A DNA stretch of 64,000 bases from Bifidobacterium santillanense (GCF_018555385.1 NZ_JAFEJS010000005.1:62001-126000); one strand, 5' to 3'; positions 48,801 to 57,399 are shown, numbered from the stretch's first letter. The notes: generated by a model from the sequence alone, not told the origin. Program-made: numbers and translations.

Positions 48801-49167
48801 CGACCAGGTCGGCTTCGACGACACGCTCGACGGCGCGCTCGATCAGGTCTTCGGCGGCGACTCCGGCGCGTCCGCGGGCGACGCCGAGAACGCGTCCGGC
48901 TCGTCCGGCAAGTCCGACGCGACGGAGCCCGGCGACCAATCCGACCAATCGGATCAGTCCGATGATCAGTCGAAGAGCGACGGCAAGACTGACTCGTCCG
49001 GCTCGTCGGCCGCCTCCAGCCCCGAACTCCAGCAGGCCCTCAAGGACGCCGCCCAGGCGATGCAGGACGGCCAGGCCGCCATGAAGGACGGCGACTGGAG
49101 CTCCTACGGCGAGGCCCAGAAGCGCCTCGAGGAGGCCCTCAACAAGGCCATCGAACTGGACCAGTGA
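45880..49167 (+). CDS. UPF0182-family large membrane protein
   Basis: A 1095-residue protein. After about 90 polar residues come about seven membrane spans (first near 95-117, last near 375-395), then a long extracytoplasmic domain with SPRERVAKVAPYLTLDG and GQYHQLSEI, which are UPF0182 signatures. The tail from about 990 is Ser/Asp/Gly rich (DQSDQSDQSDDQSKSD) and ends with a short helix. The family is widespread in actinobacteria but its job is unknown to me. It seems to be a single-gene unit. Confidence 0.9.
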   Translation: MSFSDFLGMFDPGFDPRKPHGGAGRGDGRSGRSGGADDDPIIIDVETDGDDARPSGAGNGGNTGNGGRPPRGPEFPRLTRRPDRSRNPGANRGTKILIGVVLALAVLVGLFFGLSQFITDLMWYGQLGFQSVVWTQLGVKVGLWAAYALVMAIVGFVSAWLAIRARPDDPDGMSVRIDGDVVEVNKTVSSKTARRIAVAVSAIVGVVFGAQFNANWADVLLMFNAQSFGVRDPQFGLDNGFYVFVLPGLRLVMSAVSMLLLIGIVFSIVTHVMMGGIRLTMPVKGRGLFAITRRARRQIAIWLMLNMFGLAAQMVIGVFSSLTEQGGRITGATYTTVHATIPVTFVMAALVAILGVVLGVWLMRSHALEGSAPIGVRASAALKAWRTPLVAIAVVVVVSMALTVVWPALLQRFRVNPNAQEMESTYIQRNIDATRAAYGLDKLKTENYKAVTKGESGALSAEGETTAQIRLLDPQVVSPTFKQLQQSKQYYTFADTLAVDKYEIDGKSQDTVIAARELDLDGNDNRNWVNDHTVYTHGYGVVAAYGNKVTADGQPQFFESGIPTQGKLTESEKYEPRIYFSPNMKEYSIVGAPKGTAAWEFDYPTGSKGATNTFSGDGGPSVGNLFSRLLYAIRFGSDQILFSDRVTSASQILYDRSPRERVAKVAPYLTLDGRVYPAVVDGRVKWIVDGYTTSDAYPYSQMTDLGSATQDSTTVSSDTVTGLGSQQANYIRNSVKATVDAYDGSVDLYVWDTSDPVIKAWEQVFPGQYHQLSEISGDLMSHMRYPENLFKVQRELLSKYHVTSASQYYSGEDFWQTPVDPTESQTQQDRDILQPPYYLTLQTGGTKEPVFSLTSSYIPAGTSTREILTGFLSVDSDAGSTKGRIGPNYGTLRLQELPKDSNVPGPGQAQNNFNADADVSKELNLLQSGSTQVVRGNLLTLPLGGGLVYVQPVYVKSSGATSFPLLKKVLVAFGDQVGFDDTLDGALDQVFGGDSGASAGDAENASGSSGKSDATEPGDQSDQSDQSDDQSKSDGKTDSSGSSAASSPELQQALKDAAQAMQDGQAAMKDGDWSSYGEAQKRLEEALNKAIELDQ

Positions 49168-49261
49168 CGTGGACGGGCGTCGGCCGTCGGGCCCGCGGTC
49201 ATCCGCGACGGACCGACCGGCGCCTGAGACCCCCCCGACGGATATCCCGCCATCCCCGTGA

Positions 49262-49292
49262 ATCCCCGCGTCGAGGCATACGACGCGGGGAT
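49262..49292 (+). terminator. Terminator after the UPF0182 gene
   Basis: ATCCCCGCGTCG (49262-49273) and CGACGCGGGGAT (49281-49292) form a perfect 12-bp stem with a 7-base loop; no T-tract. Confidence 0.7.
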
Positions 49293-49341
49293 CCGCATAT
49301 CCGGGGCGGGACGCGGGGCATACCGGTCCGACGGCCGATGC

Positions 49342-49347
49342 TATCGT
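49342..49347 (+). promoter_or_regulatory. Candidate -10 box close to the GNAT start
   Basis: TATCGT ends 8 bases before ATG 49356 and no ribosome site is present, so this too looks leaderless. The -35 is not clear. Confidence 0.4.
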
Positions 49348-49355
49348 CATGGACC

Positions 49356-49880
49356 ATGACCACGCCATCCACGTCCTACTGTTTCCGTCCGGCCGACGCG
49401 TCCGATCCGGCCGACCTGCGGGCCATCACCGACATCTACAACGCGGCCGTCGTCGAGGGCGGCTCGACCGCCGACCTGACCCCGCGCACCGCGGACCAGC
49501 GCCGCGCATGGGTCGAATCCCACAGGCCCCCGTACGGCGTCTTCGTCGTCGAGGACGACGAGAGCGGCGAGGTCGTCGCCTTCGGCGCCTTGTCGGTCTT
49601 CTATGACCGCGCCGGATACGACGGCGTCACCGACCTCGCCTACTACATCGCCCCCGCATGGCGGCGCAGGGGAGTGGGCGCCTTCCTGCTGGACCACCTG
49701 CTGACCGAGGCCCGCGGACGCGGCATGCGCAAGGCCATCGGCGTCATCTTCGCCGACAACGCCGGATCCATCGCCCTGATGCGCCGCTTCGGCTTCACCC
49801 GCTTCGGCACGCTGCCCGCCGCCGCGAGGGACGCGACCGGCGTCATGCTCGACATGTCCTACTGGTACCTCGACCTGTGA
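49356..49880 (+). CDS. GNAT acetyltransferase, PAT/MnaT-like
   Basis: A 174-residue acetyltransferase with the acetyl-CoA loop APAWRRRGVGAFLL (about residues 104-117), ITDIYNAAVVEGGSTADL near the start and NAGSIALMRRFGFTRFG near the end. The pattern is that of phosphinothricin/methionine-sulfone acetyltransferases, often acting on toxic amino-acid analogues. The substrate is not provable here. ATG 49356 was chosen from the conserved start of the fold; a nearby ATG at 49349 is out of frame. Confidence 0.85.
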   Translation: MTTPSTSYCFRPADASDPADLRAITDIYNAAVVEGGSTADLTPRTADQRRAWVESHRPPYGVFVVEDDESGEVVAFGALSVFYDRAGYDGVTDLAYYIAPAWRRRGVGAFLLDHLLTEARGRGMRKAIGVIFADNAGSIALMRRFGFTRFGTLPAAARDATGVMLDMSYWYLDL

Positions 49881-49946
49881 GCCCACGGGGCGGTTCCGCC
49901 GGTGCGGGTACAATCCTTAGGGTTTTCAACGAATCGAAGGAGTGAC

Positions 49947-50546
49947 ATGGCATCGGATTTCTGGCTGATCGCGGGACTGGGCAACCCCGGCAAGAAGTAT
50001 GAGGGCACCCGCCACAACATGGGGTTCATGACCGCCGACGTGCTGGCCGAACGCTGGTCGGTCAACTTCGCCGACCACAAGGGGCTCGCGCTCCTCGGCC
50101 GCTCCGTCATGAACCTCGACGGGCGCGCCGTCAAGTTCTTCCTCGCCAAGCCCCTGACCTACATGAACGAGTCCGGCAACGCGGTCTCCTCGATCGCCTC
50201 CTACTACCAGATCGAACCCGACCACATCGTCGTCATCCACGACGACATGGACCTCGAGTTCGGCCGCATCAAGGTCAAGGCCGGCGGCTCCGCGGGAGGC
50301 CACAACGGCATCAAGTCCATCGACCGCTCCCTCGGCACGCCGAAGTACGCGCGCGTGCGCATGGGCGTCGGCCACGCCAGGCGCGGCGCCAACGCGCACG
50401 ACAACACCGTCAACTGGGTGCTCGGCGGCTTCGGCCCCGACCAGCGCAAGCAGCTGCCCGAATTCCTCGCCGACGGCGCCGACGCCGCCGAGGAGATCAT
50501 CTTCCACGGACTCGCCAAGACCCAGGAGAAGTTCAATGGCCGCTGA
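49947..50546 (+). CDS. pth: Peptidyl-tRNA hydrolase
   Basis: Releases peptides from stalled peptidyl-tRNA. The 199-residue product has GLGNPGKKYEGTRHNMG, where the His (about residue 24) is catalytic, and KAGGSAGGHNGIKSI. The ATG at 49947 follows GAAGGAG. A TACAAT -10 candidate lies at 49909-49914. It overlaps mfd by 11 bases, the usual actinobacterial pth-mfd coupling. Confidence 0.95.
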   Translation: MASDFWLIAGLGNPGKKYEGTRHNMGFMTADVLAERWSVNFADHKGLALLGRSVMNLDGRAVKFFLAKPLTYMNESGNAVSSIASYYQIEPDHIVVIHDDMDLEFGRIKVKAGGSAGGHNGIKSIDRSLGTPKYARVRMGVGHARRGANAHDNTVNWVLGGFGPDQRKQLPEFLADGADAAEEIIFHGLAKTQEKFNGR

Positions 50547-53500
50547 GTCCGGCACCACCGGCCAGACGCCCATGACCGGGAACATGCCGATCGACGGCGC
50601 GCTCGCCGGCGTCCTCGAATCCCTCGGCCGTGACCCGGTCTTCGCCGAGGTCGTCGCCGGCGGCATCGAGGAGACCGACGACGTCGACGGCTCGATCGTC
50701 GTCGGCGCGCCCGCCGGCCTGCGTCCCGCCCTCGCCGCCGCCATCGCGCGCGGCCTCGGCGGCGCCTCGCCCAAGCCGGTCGTCCTCGTCGTCGCCTCCG
50801 GACGCGAGGCCGAGGAGACCGTCGGCGCCCTGCGCTCCTGGTACGACGGCGACCCGAACGACATCGCCCAGCTCGAGGCGTGGGAGACCCTGCCGCACGA
50901 GCGACTGAGCCCGCGCGCCGACACCGTCGCCAGCCGCATGGCCGTCTTCCGGCGCCTCAAGCACCCGAGCGAGACGGACCCGATGTTCGGGCCCGTCCGC
51001 ATCCTCGTCATGCCGGTGCGCTCGCTCATCCAGCCCGTCGTCGCCGGCCTCGCCGACGTCGAGCCGCTCGTCTTCACGCAAGGTGAGGAGCTGCCGCTCG
51101 ATCAGGCATCGAGGCGTCTGATCGAGAACGCGTACACGCGCGTCGACCTCGTCATGGACCGCGGCGAGTTCGCCGTGCGCGGCGGCATCCTCGACGTGTT
51201 CCCGCCGACCGCGCCGCATCCGGTGCGCATCGAGTTCTTCGGCGACGAGATCGACCAGATCAAGGAGTTCCACGCCTCGGACCAGCGCACGTACGGCGAC
51301 GGCATGAGGACCATCTGGGCCACGCCCTGCCGCGAGCTGCAGCTGACCGACAAGGTGCGCAAGCGCGCCAAGGCGCTCATCGGCTCGATCCCGAACGCCG
51401 AGGACATGCTCGAGTCCATCGCCGACGCCATCCCCGTCGAGGGCATGGAATCGCTGATGCCGGCCCTGATCGACGACATGGAGCCGGTCTCCTCGATGAT
51501 CGACAAGCGCGCCGTCATCCTCCTGTCCGACCCGGAGAAGCTGCGTCGCGCCGCCGACGACCTGACGAAGACCGCGAACGAGTTCCTCGCCGCCAGCTGG
51601 CACGTCGCCGCGTCCGGCCACGGCGCCGGCGCCCCGATCAGCTTCGACCAGGCGAGCTTCCTCGACTTCGAGGAGACCGTGCGCGCGTTCGGCGTGACCG
51701 GCCACGACGTCATCGACCTGACCAGCTTCACCGTCGACGACACCCGCCCCGGCCACGTGCAGACGCACGCGCAGAACCCGGCCGAGTACCGCGGCGACGA
51801 GTCGAAGGCCGCCGCCGGCATCGATGGGCTCATCGACGCCGGCTTCGAGGTCGTCGTCACCGCCGGCGCGAAGGGCACGCTCGCCAGGCTCAAGCGCGCC
51901 ATCAACGAGACCGGCATCACCCGCTTCGAGACGATCCGCTCGCAGGCCGTCGACGGCTTCGTCGACACGGCCGCGAACGTCGCCCTGCTCACCGAACGCG
52001 ACCTGACCGGCCGCACGTCGGCCGTCGGCGTGGCCAAGACGCCGAAGCGCCGGCGCAAGGCCATCGATCTGATGGAGCTCAAGGCCGGCGACTACGTCGT
52101 GCACGAGCAGCACGGCATCGGCCGGTTCGTCGAGATGCGCCAGCGCACGATCGGCACCGGCGCGAACCGGACGACGCGCGAGTACCTCGTCATCGAATAC
52201 GCGCCGAGCAAGCGCGGCGCCCCGCCGGACAAGCTGTTCATCCCCACCGACCAGCTCGACCAGGTCAGCAAGTACATCGGCGCCGAGGCCCCGAAGCTCA
52301 ACAAGCTCGGCGGCTCCGACTGGGCCGCGACCAAGGCGAAGGCGCGCAAGCACGTCAAGGAGATCGCCGACGACCTGGTCAGGCTGTACTCGGCCCGCCA
52401 GCGCACGCCCGGCTTCGCGTTCAGCCCGGACACGCCGTGGCAGAAGGAGCTGGAGGACGCGTTCCCGTACCAGGAGACGCCCGACCAGCTCACCACCATC
52501 GACGAGGTCAAGCACGACATGGAGCAGCCGCGCCCGATGGACCGCCTCATCTGCGGCGACGTCGGCTTCGGCAAGACCGAGATCGCGGTGCGCGCCGCGT
52601 TCAAGGCCATCCAGGACGGCAAGCAGGTGGCCGTGCTCGTGCCCACCACGCTGCTCGTCCAGCAGCACTACGAGACGTTCACCGAACGCTACGAGGGATT
52701 CCCCGTCACCGTCAAGGCGATGAGCCGCTTCCAGAAGCCCAAGGAGATCAAGGAGACCATCGAGGGCCTGGAATCCGGCGGCGTCGACGTGGTCATCGGC
52801 ACGCACAAGCTTCTGAACCCGAAGATCAAGTTCAAGGATCTGGGCCTCGTCATCATCGACGAGGAGCAGCGCTTCGGCGTCGAACACAAGGAGACGCTCA
52901 AGGCCCTGCGCACCAACGTCGACGTGCTCTCGCTGTCCGCGACGCCGATCCCGCGCACGCTCGAGATGGCGGTCACCGGCATCCGCGAGATGTCCACGCT
53001 CGCCACGCCCCCGGAGGACCGTCTGCCGGTCCTGACGTACGTGGGCGCGTACGAGGACGCGCAGGTGACCGCGGCCGTGCGCCGCGAGCTGCTGCGCGGC
53101 GGACAGGTGTTCTACGTGCACAACCGCGTCGAGGACATCGCGCGCGTCGCCGAGAAAATCCACACGCTCGTGCCGGAGGCGAAGGTCGGCATCGCGCACG
53201 GCAAGATGGGCGAGAAGCAGCTCGACCAGATCATCCGCGACTTCTGGCACCGCGACATCGACGTGCTCGTGTGCACGACGATCATCGAGACCGGACTCGA
53301 CATCTCCAACGCGAACACGCTGATCGTCGACCACGCCGACCGCTTCGGCCTGAGCCAGCTCCACCAGCTGAGGGGCCGCGTCGGCCGCGGCCGCGAACGC
53401 GCGTACGCGTACTTCTTGTACGACCCGAGCAAGACGATGACCCAGCAGTCGCACGACAGGCTCGCGACCATCGCGCAGAACACGGCGCTGGGAAGCGGCT

Positions 53501-54144
53501 TCGACGTGGCGATGAAGGATCTGGAATTGAGGGGCACCGGCAACCTGCTCGGCGACCAGCAGTCCGGCCACATCGAGGGCGTCGGCTTCGACCTGTATGT
53601 GCGCATGGTCTCCGAGGCCGTCGAGGCGTACAAGGAGCCGGACAAGGCGTTGGAGCCGGAGAACGTGTCCATCGACCTGCCGGTCGAGGCGTCGATCCCG
53701 GTCTCCTACATCGACTCGGACAAGCTGCGCCTCGAGGCGTACCGCAAGCTCGCCTCCGCGCGCGGCGAACAGGACCTCAAGGACCTCGCCGAGGAACTCG
53801 TCGACCGCTACGGCCCGCTGCCCGAGGAGTTCGAGATGCTCTTCGGCGTGGCGCGCCTCAAGTTCAAGGCCCGCAAGCTCGGCATCTCGGAGATCCTCGC
53901 GCAGTCGAACCGTCTGCGCGTCGGACGCGTCGACCCGCCGGAGTCCATCCTGATGCGCATGTCGCGCATCTACAAGGGCTTCCAGTACCGTCCGGTCACC
54001 CACCAGATGATCATCCCCACCCCGTTCGCGGGCACGCTCGGCGGCAAGCCCATGCCCGGCGAGCAGGTCATGGACTGGGTCAGCGACCTGCTCAACGACC
54101 TTGCATGGACACCGCCGTCAAGCAAACGGCAGAGCCGTTTGTAG
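50536..54144 (+). CDS. mfd: Transcription-repair coupling factor
   Basis: ATP-driven translocase that removes RNA polymerase stalled at lesions and recruits UvrA. The 1202-residue product shows the UvrB-homology N-terminus, the RNA-polymerase interaction domain (about 515-600, from LKAGDYVVHEQHGIGRF), Walker A GDVGFGKTE (about 673), DEEQ in IIDEEQRFG (about 774), helicase motif VI ([15 protein letters not shown]) and the C-terminal TRCF domain. Its last residues (TPPSSKRQSRL) are encoded by an intergenic repeat that also forms a terminator-like hairpin. Confidence 0.95.
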   Translation: MAAESGTTGQTPMTGNMPIDGALAGVLESLGRDPVFAEVVAGGIEETDDVDGSIVVGAPAGLRPALAAAIARGLGGASPKPVVLVVASGREAEETVGALRSWYDGDPNDIAQLEAWETLPHERLSPRADTVASRMAVFRRLKHPSETDPMFGPVRILVMPVRSLIQPVVAGLADVEPLVFTQGEELPLDQASRRLIENAYTRVDLVMDRGEFAVRGGILDVFPPTAPHPVRIEFFGDEIDQIKEFHASDQRTYGDGMRTIWATPCRELQLTDKVRKRAKALIGSIPNAEDMLESIADAIPVEGMESLMPALIDDMEPVSSMIDKRAVILLSDPEKLRRAADDLTKTANEFLAASWHVAASGHGAGAPISFDQASFLDFEETVRAFGVTGHDVIDLTSFTVDDTRPGHVQTHAQNPAEYRGDESKAAAGIDGLIDAGFEVVVTAGAKGTLARLKRAINETGITRFETIRSQAVDGFVDTAANVALLTERDLTGRTSAVGVAKTPKRRRKAIDLMELKAGDYVVHEQHGIGRFVEMRQRTIGTGANRTTREYLVIEYAPSKRGAPPDKLFIPTDQLDQVSKYIGAEAPKLNKLGGSDWAATKAKARKHVKEIADDLVRLYSARQRTPGFAFSPDTPWQKELEDAFPYQETPDQLTTIDEVKHDMEQPRPMDRLICGDVGFGKTEIAVRAAFKAIQDGKQVAVLVPTTLLVQQHYETFTERYEGFPVTVKAMSRFQKPKEIKETIEGLESGGVDVVIGTHKLLNPKIKFKDLGLVIIDEEQRFGVEHKETLKALRTNVDVLSLSATPIPRTLEMAVTGIREMSTLATPPEDRLPVLTYVGAYEDAQVTAAVRRELLRGGQVFYVHNRVEDIARVAEKIHTLVPEAKVGIAHGKMGEKQLDQIIRDFWHRDIDVLVCTTIIETGLDISNANTLIVDHADRFGLSQLHQLRGRVGRGRERAYAYFLYDPSKTMTQQSHDRLATIAQNTALGSGFDVAMKDLELRGTGNLLGDQQSGHIEGVGFDLYVRMVSEAVEAYKEPDKALEPENVSIDLPVEASIPVSYIDSDKLRLEAYRKLASARGEQDLKDLAEELVDRYGPLPEEFEMLFGVARLKFKARKLGISEILAQSNRLRVGRVDPPESILMRMSRIYKGFQYRPVTHQMIIPTPFAGTLGGKPMPGEQVMDWVSDLLNDLAWTPPSSKRQSRL

Positions 54145-54312
54145 GCGGTGTGCGAGACGACAGTCGAGCCAACGATGAGCCGGCCGTCAGGCCGTCCAGC
54201 ATTGCCGGACCACCGCCGTCAAGCAAACGGCAGAGCCGTTTGTAGGCGGTGTGCCCGGCGACAGCCGGGCCGATGATGAGCCGGCCGAGGCCGTCGGACA
54301 TTGCCGGACACC
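54110..54312. repeat. Tandem 101-bp duplication overlapping the end of mfd
   Basis: The segment from CACCGCCGTCAAGC at 54110 recurs at 54211, offset 101 bases, with about 85 percent identity and a partial third start at 54310. Each unit contains a hairpin (AAACGGC, AGA, GCCGTTT) nested in CACCGCC/GGCGGTG, and copy 2 adds CCCGGCGACAGCCGGG. The mfd stop (54142-54144) lies inside the first hairpin. It fills the gap to the convergent 54315 gene and may terminate both. Confidence 0.85.
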
Positions 54313-54314
54313 CT

Positions 54315-54950
54315 CTAGGAAGTGACCTTCCCGGTGATGCCGAGCCGCACCGCCATCTGGCCGGTGAGGCTGAACGAGCCCTCCGTGTTCCTTGACGAAT
54401 ACGGATTCTTCTTCGTCTCCGCCGTCACGGGGAACACGCTCAGCGCCGGCGTCATCTCGTGGTAGGTCACGCCGCTCCCGTCGTCGGCCGCGCCGGACGC
54501 GCCGAGGAAGAACACGTAGGTCTTGCCGACGTCGAGCCTGCCCGCGCCGGACGATGCGGACGTGTAGCCGTTGAACAGGAGGATCTCGCCCGTGGGCGGC
54601 GGTTCCATGCGGTTCGCCGCCTCCATGCCGCCGCCGGGGATCGCCCCGAGCACCTTCGCGTTGATCCATGTGTCGTAGCCGGCGTTCTCATCCTCCGGCG
54701 CCGTGCAGCCGGTGATCGTGGCGACCACGACGGCGTCCGACGCCTCCTCCAGCTCGTCCAGCGAGTCGTACGACGGCCAGTCGTACCGTGCGTCCGATTG
54801 CCGTCCGACGCACTTCGTGCTCGCGTACGAGACCGCGGGTTTCTCCAATTTCGGTCCGACCAGCCCGACCACGCCCATCGTGACCGACGCCGCGACCGCC
54901 ATCGCGCCGGCGACCGCCGCGGCGATCGTCCTTGCATCCATCCGCTTCAT
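54315..54950 (-). CDS. Secreted or membrane-anchored hypothetical protein
   Basis: A 211-residue protein with a basic start and one hydrophobic segment (about 8-32), then an extracytoplasmic domain. There is no lipobox, so it is either cleaved or anchored. Two Cys residues, one near the start of the mature part (STKCVGRQ) and one in ITGCTAPED, could pair. The rest is Gly/Ser/Thr rich. ATG 54950 has GGGAGGAG 5 bases upstream on the minus strand. I do not recognise the family. Confidence 0.7.
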   Translation of the reverse strand: MKRMDARTIAAAVAGAMAVAASVTMGVVGLVGPKLEKPAVSYASTKCVGRQSDARYDWPSYDSLDELEEASDAVVVATITGCTAPEDENAGYDTWINAKVLGAIPGGGMEAANRMEPPPTGEILLFNGYTSASSGAGRLDVGKTYVFFLGASGAADDGSGVTYHEMTPALSVFPVTAETKKNPYSSRNTEGSFSLTGQMAVRLGITGKVTS

Positions 54951-55088
54951 CGCGCTCCTCCCTTCCGGGAATATGTCGGAATCATCGTCGATCCCGTGTT
55001 GTCTCCATTGTCCCACCGTCCGGCGCCCGCCGCCGCCCGTACGGCTCATACGTTCGGGCAGATCCCGATCTCCCCGCCGGCCGGCGGG

Positions 55089-55094
55089 TAGACT
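55089..55094 (+). promoter_or_regulatory. Candidate -10 box of the second GNAT gene (leaderless)
   Basis: TAGACT lies 8 bases before ATG 55103 with no ribosome site, implying a leaderless transcript. The -35 is weak. Confidence 0.45.
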
Positions 55095-55102
55095 GGGCGA
55101 CC

Positions 55103-55585
55103 ATGAACGACATGCACATCCGCCGCGCCGAGAAGCGCGACATCCCCGAACTCCACCGTCTGCTGCGGCAGGTCGCCGACGTCCACCACGACGGCCGGCC
55201 CGACCTGTTCAAGCCTAACGCCACGAAATACACCGACGACGAGCTCGCCGGCATCGTCGCCGACGACGAGACGCCCGTGTTCGGCGCGTTCGCCGACGAC
55301 GATAGGACCCTGTACGGCTACGCGTTCTGCGTCTTCCAGCGCCACCCCGGCAACCACGTCCTGACGGACATCACCACCCTGTACATCGACGACATCTGCG
55401 TCGACGAGGCGGCCCGCGGCAGGCATGTGGGAACCGCCGTCTACCGTCACGTCATCGACTTCGCCAGGACGAACGGCTGCTACAACGTCACCCTCAACGT
55501 GTGGTCGTGCAACCCCGGCGCACAGGCGTTCTACGAAGCGATGGGCCTCAAGCCCTACAAGGTCGGCATGGAGACGATCCTGTAG
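55103..55585 (+). CDS. GNAT-family acetyltransferase
   Basis: A 160-residue N-acetyltransferase. The acetyl-CoA pocket reads IDDICVDEAARGRHVGTAV (about residues 95-113), and VWSCNPGAQAFYEAMGLKP ends the fold. It starts with MNDMHIRRAEKRDIPEL; longer upstream frames are not supported. The gene end forms one arm of a hairpin with the sequence after its stop. The acceptor substrate is unknown. Confidence 0.88.
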   Translation: MNDMHIRRAEKRDIPELHRLLRQVADVHHDGRPDLFKPNATKYTDDELAGIVADDETPVFGAFADDDRTLYGYAFCVFQRHPGNHVLTDITTLYIDDICVDEAARGRHVGTAVYRHVIDFARTNGCYNVTLNVWSCNPGAQAFYEAMGLKPYKVGMETIL

Positions 55586-55601
55586 GGCTCAAGGCCCATC
55601 G
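55539..55601. terminator. Hairpin spanning the GNAT stop codon
   Basis: The 21-base arms 55539-55559 and 55581-55601 (starting CGATGGGCCT and TGTAGGGCT) are complementary at 19 positions around a 21-base loop. The TAG stop (55583-55585) is in the right arm. The hairpin probably terminates both this gene and convergent thiZ. Confidence 0.75.
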
Positions 55602-55621
55602 ACGGTTGGCGGCGGGGGCGG

Positions 55622-56341
55622 CTACCGCAGCGACGCGCGCAGCCGGTCCTCGAGCGCGGCATGGTCCGCGGGGCGACCCTCCGCGTCGAGCGACGACCGG
55701 TCGATCGCGATGTCGGACGCGATGACGCCGTCGGACATCACCAGCACCCTATCGGACAGGCGCACGGCCTCGGCGATGTCGTGCGTGACCATGAGCACGC
55801 CCCAGCCGTGCTCCGCCTCGAGCGAGGCGAGCAGATCCTGCATGTCGTAGCGGGTGAGCGAATCCAGCGCGCCGAACGGCTCGTCGAGCAGCAGGAGCTC
55901 GGGGTCGCGCACCAGGGCGCGCGCGAGCGACGCCCGCTGCGCCTGTCCGCCGGACAGGGCCGTCGGCCACGCATCCATGTGGTCGGCGAGCTGCACCTGC
56001 TCCAGGGCACGACGCGCGATCTCGCGCCGTTCGGCCTTGGAGCCCGGCAGACCCAGCGTCACGTTGTCCCACAGGCGGATCCACGGCACGAGCCGGGAAT
56101 CCTGGAATCCGATCGCCTGCGAGCCGGTGGCGCGCACGTCGCCGCCGGTCGGCTCGAGCAGTCCCGAGACGATGCGCAGCAGCGTCGACTTGCCGCAGCC
56201 CGACCGGCCGATCAGCGAGACGAACTCGCCGGCGCGCAGCGTGAACGAGACGTCGCGCAGCACCGGCCTGCCGTCGAAGGACAGGGCGATGCGCTCCGCC
56301 TCGATCAGGGGCGCGTCCGCGCCGGATCGTCCGTTGGTCAT
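55622..56341 (-). CDS. thiZ: ABC transporter ATPase for a thiamine precursor (ThiZ-like)
   Basis: A 239-residue ATPase of the nitrate/sulfonate/taurine type. Walker A is GRSGCGKSTLL (about 42-52), the signature LSGGQAQR, Walker B LLLLDEPFGALD, and the switch His is in VTHD. It is the last gene of a three-gene operon led by a TPP riboswitch, so the cargo is most likely a thiamine pyrimidine precursor rather than sulfonate. The gene symbol rests on this context. It starts 36 bases after the binding-protein gene. Confidence 0.82.
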   Translation of the reverse strand: MTNGRSGADAPLIEAERIALSFDGRPVLRDVSFTLRAGEFVSLIGRSGCGKSTLLRIVSGLLEPTGGDVRATGSQAIGFQDSRLVPWIRLWDNVTLGLPGSKAERREIARRALEQVQLADHMDAWPTALSGGQAQRASLARALVRDPELLLLDEPFGALDSLTRYDMQDLLASLEAEHGWGVLMVTHDIAEAVRLSDRVLVMSDGVIASDIAIDRSSLDAEGRPADHAALEDRLRASLR

Positions 56342-56376
56342 GTTCCCGTGTTCCTTTCCGATCGTCGCGGTCCCGC

Positions 56377-57399
56377 TCACTTCGTGCAGTCGAGCACGTA
56401 GTCGTCGAGGTTCGGCTTGGACTTGATGAACCCGAAGTCGACGTACTGCTGGGCGATGTCCTCGAGCATCTGGCGGCCCTTGGCGTCGACGGGGAGGATC
56501 TCCGGCACGTCGAACTTGCGCACCTGGTCGACGATCTTGTCGGACGCGCCGAACTTCTTGTACGCGTCGTAGATGAACTCCGGATCCTTGGCCGCCTTGT
56601 CGGACTCCTTGACGAGCGCCTGGTAGAGCTTCTTGACGATCTCGGGGTGCGCGGTGGCGAACTTGCGGGAGACCATGTGCAGGGTCACGTTCTTCGAGTC
56701 GTAGTCCTTGCCGGTGACGATGAGCTTCGCGCCCGGGGTGGCGATCGCGGAGGCGAGGTTCTGGTCGTACGTGGCCAGCGCGTCGATCTTGCCGGAGGAG
56801 AACGCGGCGGAGAAGTCGGTCTGGGCCAGCTGCACGATGTTGACCTTCGAGTAGTCGAGTCCGGCGTGCTCGAACGCGGCCTTGAGCACGTAGTCGCCGG
56901 TCGCGCCCTTCTTGTCGATGCCGACGCGCTTGCCGTACAGGTCCTTGAGGCTGTTCACGCCGGAGCCGGGGGCCGCGACGATGCCCTGCGAGTCGCCGTC
57001 GTAGTACTCGATCGCGTACGCGACCCACGGCGCCTTCTGGTCGGCGAGGTTGATGAAGTAGCCGGTGCCGGTGCTCGACGTGTCGGCCTTGCCGGCGAGG
57101 ATCACCTTGTAGGCGTCGTCCGGCGGGTTGAACGGGCCGGAGAACTCGGCCTTGTACGGCTCCATCGTGGACTTGACGAAGCTCTCGTCCTTGATGGTCG
57201 TCAGGTAGTTGGCGGTCGACAGGTACGCCACGCGGATCGTGTCCGTGTCCGTCGAGGAGGACGCGGAGCCCTGCGAGGAGGAGCCGCAGGCGGCGAGCGA
57301 GACGACTGCCGCGGCCGCGCACACGGCGGTCAGGGCGCGGCGGACGGTGGCGCGCACGCCGGGGCGACGGGCGGGGGACTGGTTGGTGATGACGTTCAT
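56377..57399 (-). CDS. thiY: Substrate-binding lipoprotein for a thiamine precursor (ThiY-like)
   Basis: A 340-residue NMT1/THI5-like binding protein. A signal peptide ends in the lipobox LAAC (Cys38), so it is tethered outside the membrane. The mature part has IRVAYLSTANYL, GKRVGIDKKGATGDYVL and ATYDQNLASAIATPG, typical of the SsuA/ThiY fold. Members controlled by TPP riboswitches usually bind hydroxymethylpyrimidine or its formylamino derivative; the exact ligand is inference. AAGGAAC precedes the ATG. Confidence 0.85.
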   Translation of the reverse strand: MNVITNQSPARRPGVRATVRRALTAVCAAAAVVSLAACGSSSQGSASSSTDTDTIRVAYLSTANYLTTIKDESFVKSTMEPYKAEFSGPFNPPDDAYKVILAGKADTSSTGTGYFINLADQKAPWVAYAIEYYDGDSQGIVAAPGSGVNSLKDLYGKRVGIDKKGATGDYVLKAAFEHAGLDYSKVNIVQLAQTDFSAAFSSGKIDALATYDQNLASAIATPGAKLIVTGKDYDSKNVTLHMVSRKFATAHPEIVKKLYQALVKESDKAAKDPEFIYDAYKKFGASDKIVDQVRKFDVPEILPVDAKGRQMLEDIAQQYVDFGFIKSKPNLDDYVLDCTK

